The notes under the pieces: generated by a model
What the model saw: only the letters and a program-made list of their open reading frames with translations
The model's database searches: none
What the model was told of the DNA's origin: nothing
In this document: one piece after another, positions 52,241-60,942 of the stretch
Numbering within the stretch: position 1 is the stretch's first letter
Layout: each line of letters starts with the position of its first letter
Assembly (NCBI GenBank): GCA_017409345.1
Contig: JAFQSX010000032.1
Span: 62,001 to 126,000, forward strand
Source: Muribaculaceae bacterium
GTDB lineage: Bacteria > Bacteroidota > Bacteroidia > Bacteroidales > Muribaculaceae
Direction: 5' to 3'
Length of the DNA stretch: 64,000 nucleotides
Position numbers and translations under genes: made by a program

Positions 52241-52400
52241 ATTCGGGAAACGTGTGAGAATCACGTGCTGTCGCGCAACTGTATAGCGGTTAATTTATAT
52301 AATTGACACGAAGTCAGGAACCGAGGTGGTTGAAAATCCATCCTTAGTCGCTTTCGCTCGAAAAGTGTGGCTAAATCACATACTTGCTCCTGATATAGTT
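52241..52400 (+). ncRNA. Cobalamin riboswitch 2
   Basis: Core ATTCGGGAAACGTGTGAGAATC, then GCTGTCGCGCAACTGT and AAGTCAGGAACCGAGG, followed by the same GGTGGTTGAAA and TTAGTCGCTTTCGCTCGAA arm as riboswitch 1. Its stem closes as TTAGTC/GGCTAA here versus TTAGTC/GACTAA there, so pairing is kept. I do not see a terminator with a T-run before btuB; a long ATTGTC/GACAAT pairing lies near the start codon, so control may be translational. Confidence 0.9.
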
Positions 52401-52479
52401 TCAGTTGAATGCTTGGTGATTGTCAAAAAAACTCTTTTGAGAGGTAAGCGAACAAAGACAATTTAACCGAGTAATTTTT

Positions 52480-54492
52480 TTGAAACAAAAGTTACACATA
52501 TTATTAATTCTTGTTGCCTCTGTATTGCCGAGTTATGCTATGGAATCAGAAGCCGAATCGCTTGATACTCTTTCGTTGAGCGAGGTGACTATTACAGAAA
52601 GTCGTCGCAAGGAGATAATTCAATCCCAACGACTTGATGGGGCGCAATTACAAAGTTTAAACTCTCAATCAGTAGCTGATGCATTACGCTATTTTTCAGG
52701 GATACAGGTTAAAGATTTTGGAGGCGTAGGAGGGATAAAGACAATAAATATACGTTCAATGGGGTCGCATCATGTTGGCGTTTTCTATGATGGAATCCAA
52801 TTAGGTAATGCACAGAATGGTCAGATCGATTTAGGTCGATATTCGCTTGATAATATTGAGGAGATAAATCTCTATAATGGACAAAAAAGCAATATCTTTC
52901 AAAGTGCTAAGGATTTTGGTTCGTCGGGAACGATTTATATTCGCACTCGTCGTCCTCGATGGAAGAATGATGAAAATTGGCACCTTATGGGTCAAATTAA
53001 GACCGGAAGTTTTGGGTTAGTGAATCCAGAAGTGGTGTGGGAACAACGATTGGGCGATCGCATAAGTCTTTCTGCAAGTGCTTCATATACCAATGCCGAT
53101 GGAGAATATGATTTTCGTTATCGGCGTCTAAATCTAGATGGGACTGTGGCTTACGATACTACTGCGACTCGTCACAATAGCGATATCGAGGCATTTAGAA
53201 CCGAAGTGTCAACATTCGGATTCCTAGATAAAGGGCAGTGGTGTGTGAAAGTGTATTATTATGACTCTGAGAGAGGAATTCCAGGTGCTATAGTAAATAA
53301 TGTGTTTCGTAATGGAGAACGACAATGGGATCGAAACCTTTTTGTTCAGGGTAGTTTTGAATACTCATTTTCATCTCGTTATCAAATGAAAGGTAGTGCT
53401 AAATGGGCGTGGGATTATATGCGTTTTCTTCGCGATGATCCCAAAGAATTATATATTGACAATCGTTATTATCAACAAGAGGCTTATTTATCGGTGGCAA
53501 ATATTTTTAGAATGACATCGTGGTGGGACCTCTCAGCAAGTGTTGATGCGCAATGGAATACAATGAATGCGGATATGTCTAATTTTATGTATCCAACACG
53601 TTGGTCGCAATATGTATCGGTCGCATCGGCATTTAAATATAGGGGATTGAGTGCTCAGGCAAGCCTATTAGGAACGTTTGTTCAAGATCGCATAGGAAAT
53701 GAGTATGTAGGTGGTCGTCACACGACTTGCCGCGATGAGTTTACTCCTGCTTTGTTCCTTTCGTGGCAACCGCTATCCTCAGCCGATTGGCATATAAACG
53801 GCTTTGTGAAAAAAGCATTCCGTATGCCCACATTCAATGACCTTTATTACACCGAAGTGGGAAATAAGGACCTTGAGCCTGAATACACTTGGCAATATAG
53901 CATAGGAAGCAGTTATAATAAAACCACAAACCACCCTGTGTTTAAATCATTCTCGGTTAAAGGTGATGCTTATTATAATAAGGTGACAAATAAAATTGTA
54001 GCATACCCATCGGGACAGCAGTTTCGTTGGACGATGCTTAATCTTGGAATGGTTGAAATTCTTGGAGTGGAATTAGGAGCCGAAACAGCGATGAAATTTG
54101 GCAAAGTAGATGGTGCGTTGCGCTTGAACTACACTTATCAGAAGGCTCGCGACTTCACCGACCGTGCCGACTCATATTATGGCGACCAAATTCCATATAT
54201 CCCATTACATTCGGGGTCGGTTGCCGGGCGTTTGTCATGGCGAGGTTGGGATCTTAATTATAGCTTCATCTACACCGGTGAGCGATATAATGCGCAAGAG
54301 AATATTCCACAAAATCATGAGCAACCATGGTACACTCATGATGCTTCGCTTGTGTGGAATTTCCCGTTGAACAAGGTTGAGTGTCGAGTGGGATTAGAGG
54401 TTAATAATATATTTGACCAAAATTATGAGGTAATACTTAATTACCCCATGCCCGGTCGCAATTATAAGGTAACATTAAAAGTAAACATATAG
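52480..54492 (+). CDS. btuB: TonB-dependent cobalamin receptor BtuB
   Basis: 670 residues. The only start that keeps the signal peptide (1-20) is a TTG at 52480; the first ATG in frame falls at the end of the signal. Ton box-like segment DTLSLSEVTITE, plug domain (about 45-150, with GGVGGIKTINIRSMG and YNGQKSNIFQSAKDFG) and a 22-strand type barrel ending in GRNYKVTLKVNI with the C-terminal LEVNNIFDQNYEV box. It imports corrinoids across the outer membrane. Control by riboswitch 2 and the BtuG-like gene two genes downstream make the cobalamin role strong. Confidence 0.92.
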   Translation: MKQKLHILLILVASVLPSYAMESEAESLDTLSLSEVTITESRRKEIIQSQRLDGAQLQSLNSQSVADALRYFSGIQVKDFGGVGGIKTINIRSMGSHHVGVFYDGIQLGNAQNGQIDLGRYSLDNIEEINLYNGQKSNIFQSAKDFGSSGTIYIRTRRPRWKNDENWHLMGQIKTGSFGLVNPEVVWEQRLGDRISLSASASYTNADGEYDFRYRRLNLDGTVAYDTTATRHNSDIEAFRTEVSTFGFLDKGQWCVKVYYYDSERGIPGAIVNNVFRNGERQWDRNLFVQGSFEYSFSSRYQMKGSAKWAWDYMRFLRDDPKELYIDNRYYQQEAYLSVANIFRMTSWWDLSASVDAQWNTMNADMSNFMYPTRWSQYVSVASAFKYRGLSAQASLLGTFVQDRIGNEYVGGRHTTCRDEFTPALFLSWQPLSSADWHINGFVKKAFRMPTFNDLYYTEVGNKDLEPEYTWQYSIGSSYNKTTNHPVFKSFSVKGDAYYNKVTNKIVAYPSGQQFRWTMLNLGMVEILGVELGAETAMKFGKVDGALRLNYTYQKARDFTDRADSYYGDQIPYIPLHSGSVAGRLSWRGWDLNYSFIYTGERYNAQENIPQNHEQPWYTHDASLVWNFPLNKVECRVGLEVNNIFDQNYEVILNYPMPGRNYKVTLKVNI

Positions 54493-54496
54493 AATT

Positions 54497-55432
54497 ATGA
54501 AATCAAGAAGCAAATATGTGGCAATGATGGCGCTGGCCTTGACAATAGTGTCGTGTAGCGATAGCGACAAAGATGAACCGGCACCGGTGCCACCGGTTGA
54601 ACCAACAATGACAAGCACTCGCTTGAACGTTACGGTATTGGATTATTCGCCTGCTCCAGGGCAGTTTGTTAACGAAATTCCTGAATATGAGGTAGGTGAT
54701 ACCTATGAGTCAATGAATCGCAAAGCCACTGAGTCACTTTGCAATGGCGATATGATTTCGCTCGGTGCTTGGGGTGGTAGTGTTACTATTAAATTGCCTC
54801 AATCGCTTCCTAACGTAGAGGGTAAAGCCGACTTCAGAGTGGTGGGAAATGCCGTGTATGCCAATGACGCTTCAAATGCCATTCGCATCGGTTCGCCCGA
54901 ACCGGGAATAGTGATGGTAATGCGCGATGAGAATAGCAATGGATTACCCGATGATACATGGTATGAGCTTCGTGGGAACCAACATGTAAATGCTTTGGCA
55001 AACTATCAAGTGACATATCATCGCCCTACAGCCGATGCTGCTGATAATCAATATATAGCATGGAATGCCACAAATGGTGATAATGGATATATCAATCGCA
55101 CAATCGAACATCAACAAGATTATTTCCCTATGTGGCTCAGCAAAGTGGAAACGATGACTTTCTCCGGTCGCCGTTTGCCCGATAATGGCGTGTTTAACAC
55201 CGAGACTAATAAGTTTGACCTTTCATGTTATGATGGCTATGCCGATTCACACCCCAATAATGTAGAGGCTTCGTGTCTAGATATCGACAATGCGGTAAAT
55301 TCAGCCGGGGTAAAGGTGTCGCTTGCATCGATTGATTTCATAAAAGTTTACACCGGAGTATTGCAAGCCAATGGCCCATTGGGTGAATGTTCTACCGAAG
55401 TAGCAGCCATTGAGCAAATTATATATAAATAA
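54497..55432 (+). CDS. Surface lipoprotein of the btuB locus
   Basis: 311 residues. Lipobox LTIVSC (Cys20) followed by SDSDKDEP, an acidic surface-export signal. The body is one Trp/Tyr/Asn-rich beta domain; SLGAWGGSVTIKL, GIVMVMRDENSNGLPDDTWYEL and FIKVYTGVLQ are visible. It resembles the proteins annotated simply as cell surface protein beside btuB in Bacteroidales. Placement between btuB and the BtuG-like gene, starting 4 nt after the first and overlapping the second, suggests it is a corrinoid-uptake accessory on the cell surface. Exact function unknown. Confidence 0.82.
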   Translation: MKSRSKYVAMMALALTIVSCSDSDKDEPAPVPPVEPTMTSTRLNVTVLDYSPAPGQFVNEIPEYEVGDTYESMNRKATESLCNGDMISLGAWGGSVTIKLPQSLPNVEGKADFRVVGNAVYANDASNAIRIGSPEPGIVMVMRDENSNGLPDDTWYELRGNQHVNALANYQVTYHRPTADAADNQYIAWNATNGDNGYINRTIEHQQDYFPMWLSKVETMTFSGRRLPDNGVFNTETNKFDLSCYDGYADSHPNNVEASCLDIDNAVNSAGVKVSLASIDFIKVYTGVLQANGPLGECSTEVAAIEQIIYK

Positions 55433-56568
55433 TGCGAGTCTCAGCTTTAATATTATCTATAATCTCGTTAGCGGTTCTCACCGGTTGCCGTGAGGATATT
55501 TATATACACCCATCAACATCGACCGAGGTGGAGCCTCCACGCATCACCGGTGTTGACGGTTTCTATCTAATAAATGAGGGGAATATGGGGTCAAACAAGG
55601 CCACTCTTGATTATTTTGATGAGACACAAGGTATTTATCATCGGAATATTTATGCCGAACGTAACCCAAATGTCGTCAAGGATTTGGGTGATGTGGGGAA
55701 TGATGTGGAGATATATGGCTCAAAACTTTATGCAGTAATCAACTGCTCTCATAAAGTTGAGGTAATGCGTGCTTCTGATGCCGTGAGTGTGGCTCGTATT
55801 GACATTCCAAACTGTCGCTATGTGATAGGATATGGACCGCATGTGTATGTGAGTAGTTATGTGTCACCGGTGCAAGATGATCCAAAGGCGCCATTGGGAG
55901 CAATTTTTAAGGTCGACACTGCATCAATGAAGATAGTGGATAGGGTAGATGTGGGGTATCAGCCCGAAGAGATGGTTATCTCCAATGGTAAGATATATAT
56001 TGCCAACTCAGGTGGATATCGTGCTCCCAATTATGATCGCACAGTATCGGTAGTTGATTTGCAATCGTTTGAAGTTATAAAAGATATTGATGTCGCAATA
56101 AATTTACATCGAGTAAAGCGACATAAAAATGGAATGATTTATGTTTCGTCACGTGGAGATAATGCGTTGGTGCCTTCATGCTTGTATGTCATTGATCCAA
56201 CGATAGATAAAGTGGTTGCAGAAATTAATACACCTATAAGTGATATGTGGATTCATGGCGATTCGGCATATATTTATGCTTCGGCTCGAAATGAGGCCAT
56301 GCATACCACTACTATAAGTTATTCTATCCTCGATTTGAATACATTGAGGGTGGTTGACGATAAAATTATAAAGGACGGCACTGATGCTAATATTAAAATG
56401 CCTCATGGCATTGCTGTTCATCCTATTACCGGTGAAATCTATATCACTGATGCTCGCAACTATGTGTCATCGGGTCGCATACATTGCTATTCCCCCGATG
56501 GAATTCTGAAATGGACACAAACAACCGGTGAGATTCCCTCGCAATTTGCATTCAAAACAACGCACTAA
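55432..56568 (+). CDS. btuG: BtuG-like beta-propeller surface lipoprotein
   Basis: 378 residues. Lipobox VLTGC (Cys19). The mature protein is built of YncE/DUF5074-type propeller blades (GFYLINEGNMGSNKATLDYF, VEIYGSKLYAVIN, PEEMVISNGKIYIANSGG, DMWIHGDSAYIYAS, PHGIAVHPITGEIYITDA). In Bacteroides thetaiotaomicron BtuG of this fold caps BtuB and binds B12 extremely tightly. Same locus order and riboswitch here support the call. The ATG overlaps the previous stop by one base. Confidence 0.85.
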   Translation: MRVSALILSIISLAVLTGCREDIYIHPSTSTEVEPPRITGVDGFYLINEGNMGSNKATLDYFDETQGIYHRNIYAERNPNVVKDLGDVGNDVEIYGSKLYAVINCSHKVEVMRASDAVSVARIDIPNCRYVIGYGPHVYVSSYVSPVQDDPKAPLGAIFKVDTASMKIVDRVDVGYQPEEMVISNGKIYIANSGGYRAPNYDRTVSVVDLQSFEVIKDIDVAINLHRVKRHKNGMIYVSSRGDNALVPSCLYVIDPTIDKVVAEINTPISDMWIHGDSAYIYASARNEAMHTTTISYSILDLNTLRVVDDKIIKDGTDANIKMPHGIAVHPITGEIYITDARNYVSSGRIHCYSPDGILKWTQTTGEIPSQFAFKTTH

Positions 56569-56659
56569 CCCTTTTTTAATGTGGGCTTAGGAATGTGGAG
56601 TGCTGAATTATATATAACCATGTTCATGGCTCTATAATTCACGTCAAAACACAATATTT

Positions 56660-57793
56660 CTAAAGATTGTGGAATCGTTTATATTGATATTTCTCGAATG
56701 GGAATGAGAGAATGGCTTCGCACATCTGTTTTAGTGTGTCGGGTTGTGCATAAGGGTTACGTGCAATACGCGCCATATTTCGAGTCTCTTCGGATGTTAC
56801 ATTTTTTAGTCCTACAATTATATCATCAACAGAAGTCCCGCAATGAATTACCGATTTTCCGGCGGTGCGTCCTTGTTGGCGAATACCGATATTTAAGGTC
56901 GGTATTCCTGCCGATGGCACTTCGATTAATCCACTTGAAGAATTACCCACAACAGCAGTGACATAGCGAAGCGCAGATAAATACCTAATCCTACCCAATG
57001 ATGGCACTACACACATTCGTTGGGGATTGTTGTCGCGATATTTATTGATGAGGTCAATCATTGGAGCCGAATTCTCATCATTATTTGGAAGAGTGAAAAG
57101 TAATTTATATTCCGGTATAGAGTCAAGTGCAGTGAGTAGATTTTGCATTTGCTCGGTTGGAGAAGCCTTCTCGAGTGTAGCCGGATGTAGAGTAACCAAT
57201 AGGCATTTGTCGGAAAGTGTGAAATTAATTGATTGCTCTAATTCGTTGAGAGGCATAATTTCAACATTGATTGCATTATGCACACCTATCGCGCCTGTGT
57301 TTATCACTCGATTGGGTTCTTCTCCCATCTGAATCACACGATTGCGATATTCCTCGGTTTCGGTTAAATGCAAAGTGCTTAATTTTGTTATGGCGTGACG
57401 CATTGAGTCATCAAATGCGCCTTCTGAAATCTCTCCTCCGGCAATGTGTACGATATGTAATTTATTAAGTATAGCAGCAGTTGCTACTCCAAGCATTTCA
57501 AATCTATCTCCCAATATTATACAACAATCAAAGGTGTTGTTTTTGAAAATATTGTCAAAACCGGATATCGTTTGTGACGTAATTTCAGCAGGAGTCCCCG
57601 AGGTTGGGATGTCGGCGGCTATCTTAAAACCGTCGGCTACAATTTCCTTCCAAGTAAAACCATACTCTGGTAAATAGTGCATATTTGTCGCTAAAATGTA
57701 TATCTCAACATTTCGTTTCTTGGATAATTCTTGAGCCAAAGGAGAAAGTAACCCCCAATCAGCACGAGTTCCGGTGGCAATTGCTATTTTCAT
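56660..57793 (-). CDS. neuC: UDP-N-acetylglucosamine 2-epimerase, hydrolysing (NeuC/LegG type)
   Basis: 377 residues, GT-B-like epimerase fold. IAIATGTRADWGLL start, ILGDRFEMLGVATAA, HIAGGEISEGAFDDSMRHAITKLS and VGNSSSGLIEVPSAGIP are typical for hydrolysing 2-epimerases. It yields ManNAc from UDP-GlcNAc in sialic acid synthesis, or the 2,4-diacetamido analogue in legionaminic acid synthesis. Follows neuB by 8 nt; last gene of the operon. The 4,6-dehydratase upstream favours the legionaminic-type reading. Confidence 0.9.
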   Translation of the reverse strand: MKIAIATGTRADWGLLSPLAQELSKKRNVEIYILATNMHYLPEYGFTWKEIVADGFKIAADIPTSGTPAEITSQTISGFDNIFKNNTFDCCIILGDRFEMLGVATAAILNKLHIVHIAGGEISEGAFDDSMRHAITKLSTLHLTETEEYRNRVIQMGEEPNRVINTGAIGVHNAINVEIMPLNELEQSINFTLSDKCLLVTLHPATLEKASPTEQMQNLLTALDSIPEYKLLFTLPNNDENSAPMIDLINKYRDNNPQRMCVVPSLGRIRYLSALRYVTAVVGNSSSGLIEVPSAGIPTLNIGIRQQGRTAGKSVIHCGTSVDDIIVGLKNVTSEETRNMARIARNPYAQPDTLKQMCEAILSFPFEKYQYKRFHNL

Positions 57794-57801
57794 TCTTTTA
57801 A

Positions 57802-58806
57802 TTAAATTTCAATTAATTCATCGGTTGAGAAGTCTTTTGTTGCGTAAGTGCCAACAATATTATCCCATTGCATTGGAGATATACCTCCACCGGGACGTTT
57901 TACTGTGATGTTTTTTTCGGTAAGAATCTCTCCTTTTTTTATATGGCAAGCAGCGACAATGCTTTTACGAGCGATTGCGATATTTTTTCGTTCTGACTCA
58001 GAAATTTGTTTTGCTCCGGAACCGAGCGCACATTCAATATGTCGAATCGCATCGACCATGGCTTTGAGTTGGTGAGGTTCGAGCGACGCTTTGTGATCGG
58101 GACCGGGAAGGTTATTGTCAAGAGTGAAATGTTTTTCAATCACAGTAGCCCCCAATGCCACAGCGGCAATAGGTACTTCGATGCCACGGGTGTGGTCGCT
58201 ATATCCCACAGGTATGTTAAATCTCTTGGCAATATCGTGCATAGCGCGAAGGTTTACATCGTTCCAAGGGGTGGGATATTCGGTATTACAATGTAGCAAA
58301 GTTATATTTTCTTCGGGAGTCCCGTTTGATGTTAGTACCTTAAGAGCGGCTTCAATATCGGAGAGGTCACACATACCGGTCGACATAATCACGCGTCCAC
58401 CTTTTTGCGCTATGCTGCGTAGATAGGGCAGGTTTGTGATTTCACCCGAAGGGATTTTCCACAAATCTAAGTTAAGCGAGTGAAGAAACTCAATGCTTTC
58501 GAGATCGAAAGCTGTAGAGAGAAATTTTATACCGCATTTTTTGCAATGCTCAATGAGTAAGAAATGGTCGTGGCGCGATAACTCAAGTTGTTGCAACATT
58601 TTTAGTTGCGAATCTTCGCCACCTGTATTAGCCTTTTGATAATCGGCTTTGGTGGCGTGTCGCGAAACGAGTTTTTCTGATTTAAACGTTTGGAATTTTA
58701 CATAATCCACACCAGCCTCGGCAGCGACCTCAATGAGGCGTTTTGCCATGTCGATACTTCCATTGTGGTTTACGCCGGCCTCGGCTATGATAAGCGTTTT
58801 ACTCAT
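57802..58806 (-). CDS. neuB: N-acetylneuraminate/legionaminate synthase (NeuB type)
   Basis: 334 residues. TIM-barrel NeuB domain (about 1-270): IAEAGVNHNGSIDMAKRL, VKFQTFKSEKLVS, IPSGEITNLPYLRSI, MSTGMCDLSDIE and SDHTRGIEVPIAAVALGATVIEKHFTLD-type strand; C-terminal SAF/antifreeze-like domain (about 275-334, ITVKRPGGGISP). It condenses phosphoenolpyruvate with a hexosamine to form a nine-carbon acid. Overlaps the neuD gene by 4 nt. Confidence 0.95.
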   Translation of the reverse strand: MSKTLIIAEAGVNHNGSIDMAKRLIEVAAEAGVDYVKFQTFKSEKLVSRHATKADYQKANTGGEDSQLKMLQQLELSRHDHFLLIEHCKKCGIKFLSTAFDLESIEFLHSLNLDLWKIPSGEITNLPYLRSIAQKGGRVIMSTGMCDLSDIEAALKVLTSNGTPEENITLLHCNTEYPTPWNDVNLRAMHDIAKRFNIPVGYSDHTRGIEVPIAAVALGATVIEKHFTLDNNLPGPDHKASLEPHQLKAMVDAIRHIECALGSGAKQISESERKNIAIARKSIVAACHIKKGEILTEKNITVKRPGGGISPMQWDNIVGTYATKDFSTDELIEI

Positions 58807-59441
58807 TTTGCTTTGATTTTAAGAATAGCGGGGTTTCCTGAGTAGATACCTTTTACTCTGAATGATTTGCGCACCAACGAACCGGCTCCAATGACGCAGC
58901 CGTCGCAGATTGATGTGCCGTTGGCCATCACCGATTGGCTACCAAGGAATACATCATTGCCCACAGTGCAACCGCCGTTTACCATCGCTCCGGTTGAAAT
59001 GTGGCAATAATCCCCAACGATGGCGTCATGCTCCACGTTGCTGTGGGTATTGATGATGCACCCGGTTCCTATTTTTGCATCGGCATTGACCATTGCAAAA
59101 TGCATCACCACAGTACCTTCGCCTATTGTGGCTCGCTTTGAAACGTAGGCTGTTGATGCAACAAGAGTGGCTAATTTGCCTCCGGCTTCTCTGATTTTGT
59201 CGTGTAAGCGTTTGCGCAATGAGGGGTCTTTTATGCTGCCTACGGTTACAATAAATGATGCTGAGTTGACATATTTGGGCATATCGTCATCGCAACCTAT
59301 CACTTTGTAGCCGAGTATCTCATTGCCTATTTCCGATGGGTGGTCGAGAATACCTACAATGTTGTAGCCACACGATTCAGCTACTTCGATAACCGATTTA
59401 CAGTGGCCGCCACCTCCCACGAGAATCAGATTTTTATTCAT
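58803..59441 (-). CDS. neuD: Sugar O/N-acetyltransferase, NeuD/PglD type
   Basis: 212 residues. N-terminal Rossmann-like part (LILVGGGGHCKSVIEVAESCGY) and C-terminal left-handed beta-helix of hexapeptide repeats (about 95-200; IGEGTVVMHFAMVNADAKIGTGCIIN, HDAIVGDYCHISTGAMVNG). The catalytic His in STGAMVNGG region fits PglD/NeuD. It may acetylate the 4-amino intermediate of legionaminic acid or the finished nonulosonic acid. Overlaps neuB. Confidence 0.88.
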   Translation of the reverse strand: MNKNLILVGGGGHCKSVIEVAESCGYNIVGILDHPSEIGNEILGYKVIGCDDDMPKYVNSASFIVTVGSIKDPSLRKRLHDKIREAGGKLATLVASTAYVSKRATIGEGTVVMHFAMVNADAKIGTGCIINTHSNVEHDAIVGDYCHISTGAMVNGGCTVGNDVFLGSQSVMANGTSICDGCVIGAGSLVRKSFRVKGIYSGNPAILKIKAK

Positions 59442-59453
59442 GCCACAGGTCGT

Positions 59454-60443
59454 TTATACGTTATAAATGTTTGATTTGTATTTTTTGAGATTGTCTTCGC
59501 AAGTGAACCATTTGATAGTCTCTTCAAGACCACGGCGAATGTCGTATTCAGGTTCAAAACCGGTGAGGCTTTTAATCTTGGTGTTGTCGCCCCATAGACG
59601 GAACACTTCTGAATTCTTAGGACGAAGACGTTGGGTGTCTTCCACGAAATTAACATTTTTACCCATGATATCGGCAATGAGATTGAGGGTGTCGCGCATA
59701 GATATTTCGTAGTTGCTACACACATTTACCTCTTGACCTATTGCTTCGTCGCAATCGGCAAGTTGGATAAATCCGCGGCAAGTATCTTTTACGAAGTTGA
59801 AATCGCGAGTGGGAGTGAGGTCACCGAGTTTTATCTCAGTGGCACCATTGGCAATCTGTGTGATAATCGTTGGGATGATCGCACGTGCGCTTTGGCGAGG
59901 TCCGTAGGTGTTGAATGGGCGAACGATAACCACAGGCAATTCAAACGCATTATAAAAACTCATAGCCATGGCATCAGCGCCGATTTTTGTTGCTGAATAG
60001 GGCGATTGTGGTTGTTTAGGATGTTTTTCGTCAATAGGCACATATTGAGCAGTGCCATATACTTCGGACGTCGATGTTACAAGCACTCTGCGCACTCCGT
60101 TTTCTTTGGCTGCTTGACAGATGTTGAGCGTACCTTTCACATTTGTGTCAACATAACTATCGGGCGCTATATATGAATAAGGAATTGCTATTAATGCTGC
60201 CAAATGGAAGATGGTGTCAACATCGCGTGAAATGTGTTTACAATAGTGCGGGTCACGCACGTCTCCGGTAACTACTTCTAGATTAGGGTGGTTGATCCCT
60301 TCAAGCCATCCCCAATTATTGAAAGAGTTGTATTGCGAAAGTGCACGCACTTTGTATCCTTCATTGAGCAACATTTCAGTTAAATGCGAACCGATAAATC
60401 CGTCGGCGCCTGTAACAAGCATTATTTTGTTTTTATCCATCAT
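59454..60443 (-). CDS. legB: NAD-dependent 4,6-dehydratase of nonulosonic acid synthesis (LegB-like)
   Basis: 329 residues, extended SDR. VTGADGFIGSHLTEMLL, STSEVYGTAQ, catalytic YSATK, and VRPFNTYGPRQSARAIIPTII. It matches LegB-type UDP-GlcNAc 4,6-dehydratases. The reaction begins legionaminic/bacillosamine-type synthesis and is not needed for plain sialic acid, so it shapes the interpretation of this operon. Twelve nt before the neuD gene. The partner aminotransferase (LegC) is not in the window. Confidence 0.82.
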   Translation of the reverse strand: MMDKNKIMLVTGADGFIGSHLTEMLLNEGYKVRALSQYNSFNNWGWLEGINHPNLEVVTGDVRDPHYCKHISRDVDTIFHLAALIAIPYSYIAPDSYVDTNVKGTLNICQAAKENGVRRVLVTSTSEVYGTAQYVPIDEKHPKQPQSPYSATKIGADAMAMSFYNAFELPVVIVRPFNTYGPRQSARAIIPTIITQIANGATEIKLGDLTPTRDFNFVKDTCRGFIQLADCDEAIGQEVNVCSNYEISMRDTLNLIADIMGKNVNFVEDTQRLRPKNSEVFRLWGDNTKIKSLTGFEPEYDIRRGLEETIKWFTCEDNLKKYKSNIYNV

Positions 60444-60474
60444 ATGTATTTTTTATTATTTGCAATAATGATTA

Positions 60475-60942
60475 TTAAGCCCATTTTTTGAAATAGTAGA
60501 TATATTCCTTTCCATTGTCGGCTCTATAAATAAGCGTCATTTTTTTTCCATTTAATTCAACGATATTAAGTGTTGAGATTCTGGCTTTAGGAAGGTACGT
60601 TTCGGGTAATGGGGAATACTTGTTGGACCCCTGGTTGGGGTTGTCGTTATCTGTGTGAGTGAAATTTAGTAATATTTGAGTGTCGTCATTAGCATAACTC
60701 CATGTACCCCATGATTCGTATCGGTCATGAGTAGTATCGTTTGCTCTAACCATATTAATAACCGATGCTTGAAATTTCCATAGTACATTGTCTTGATATG
60801 ATGAATCCTTTTCTCCATCAATGGTAATCGTTTCAAGTTTCCAAGTGCCGAATAAATCGCCAATATCTCCATTGTTATGAGTGCAAGCATTAAACGATAA
60901 TGCAATGACGATTAATAATATGATGCGTGATATTGTTTTCAT
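60475..60942 (-). CDS. Lipocalin-like lipoprotein
   Basis: 155 residues. Lipobox LSFNAC (Cys20), then a small beta domain opening with LFGTWKLETITIDG, the GxW signature of bacterial lipocalin-like proteins, and GTWSYANDDTQILLNF, ending in IYYFKKWA. Single-domain envelope lipoprotein of unknown ligand. It overlaps the Wzi-like gene stop (ATGA) and precedes legB by 31 nt, so it is embedded in the polysaccharide operon. Confidence 0.75.
   Translation of the reverse strand: MKTISRIILLIVIALSFNACTHNNGDIGDLFGTWKLETITIDGEKDSSYQDNVLWKFQASVINMVRANDTTHDRYESWGTWSYANDDTQILLNFTHTDNDNPNQGSNKYSPLPETYLPKARISTLNIVELNGKKMTLIYRADNGKEYIYYFKKWA

Noticed and set aside
52480-56568. SusC/SusD-type polysaccharide utilisation locus
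   Set aside because: The TonB receptor is short (670 residues), there is no SusD lipoprotein, and the upstream element is a cobalamin riboswitch.
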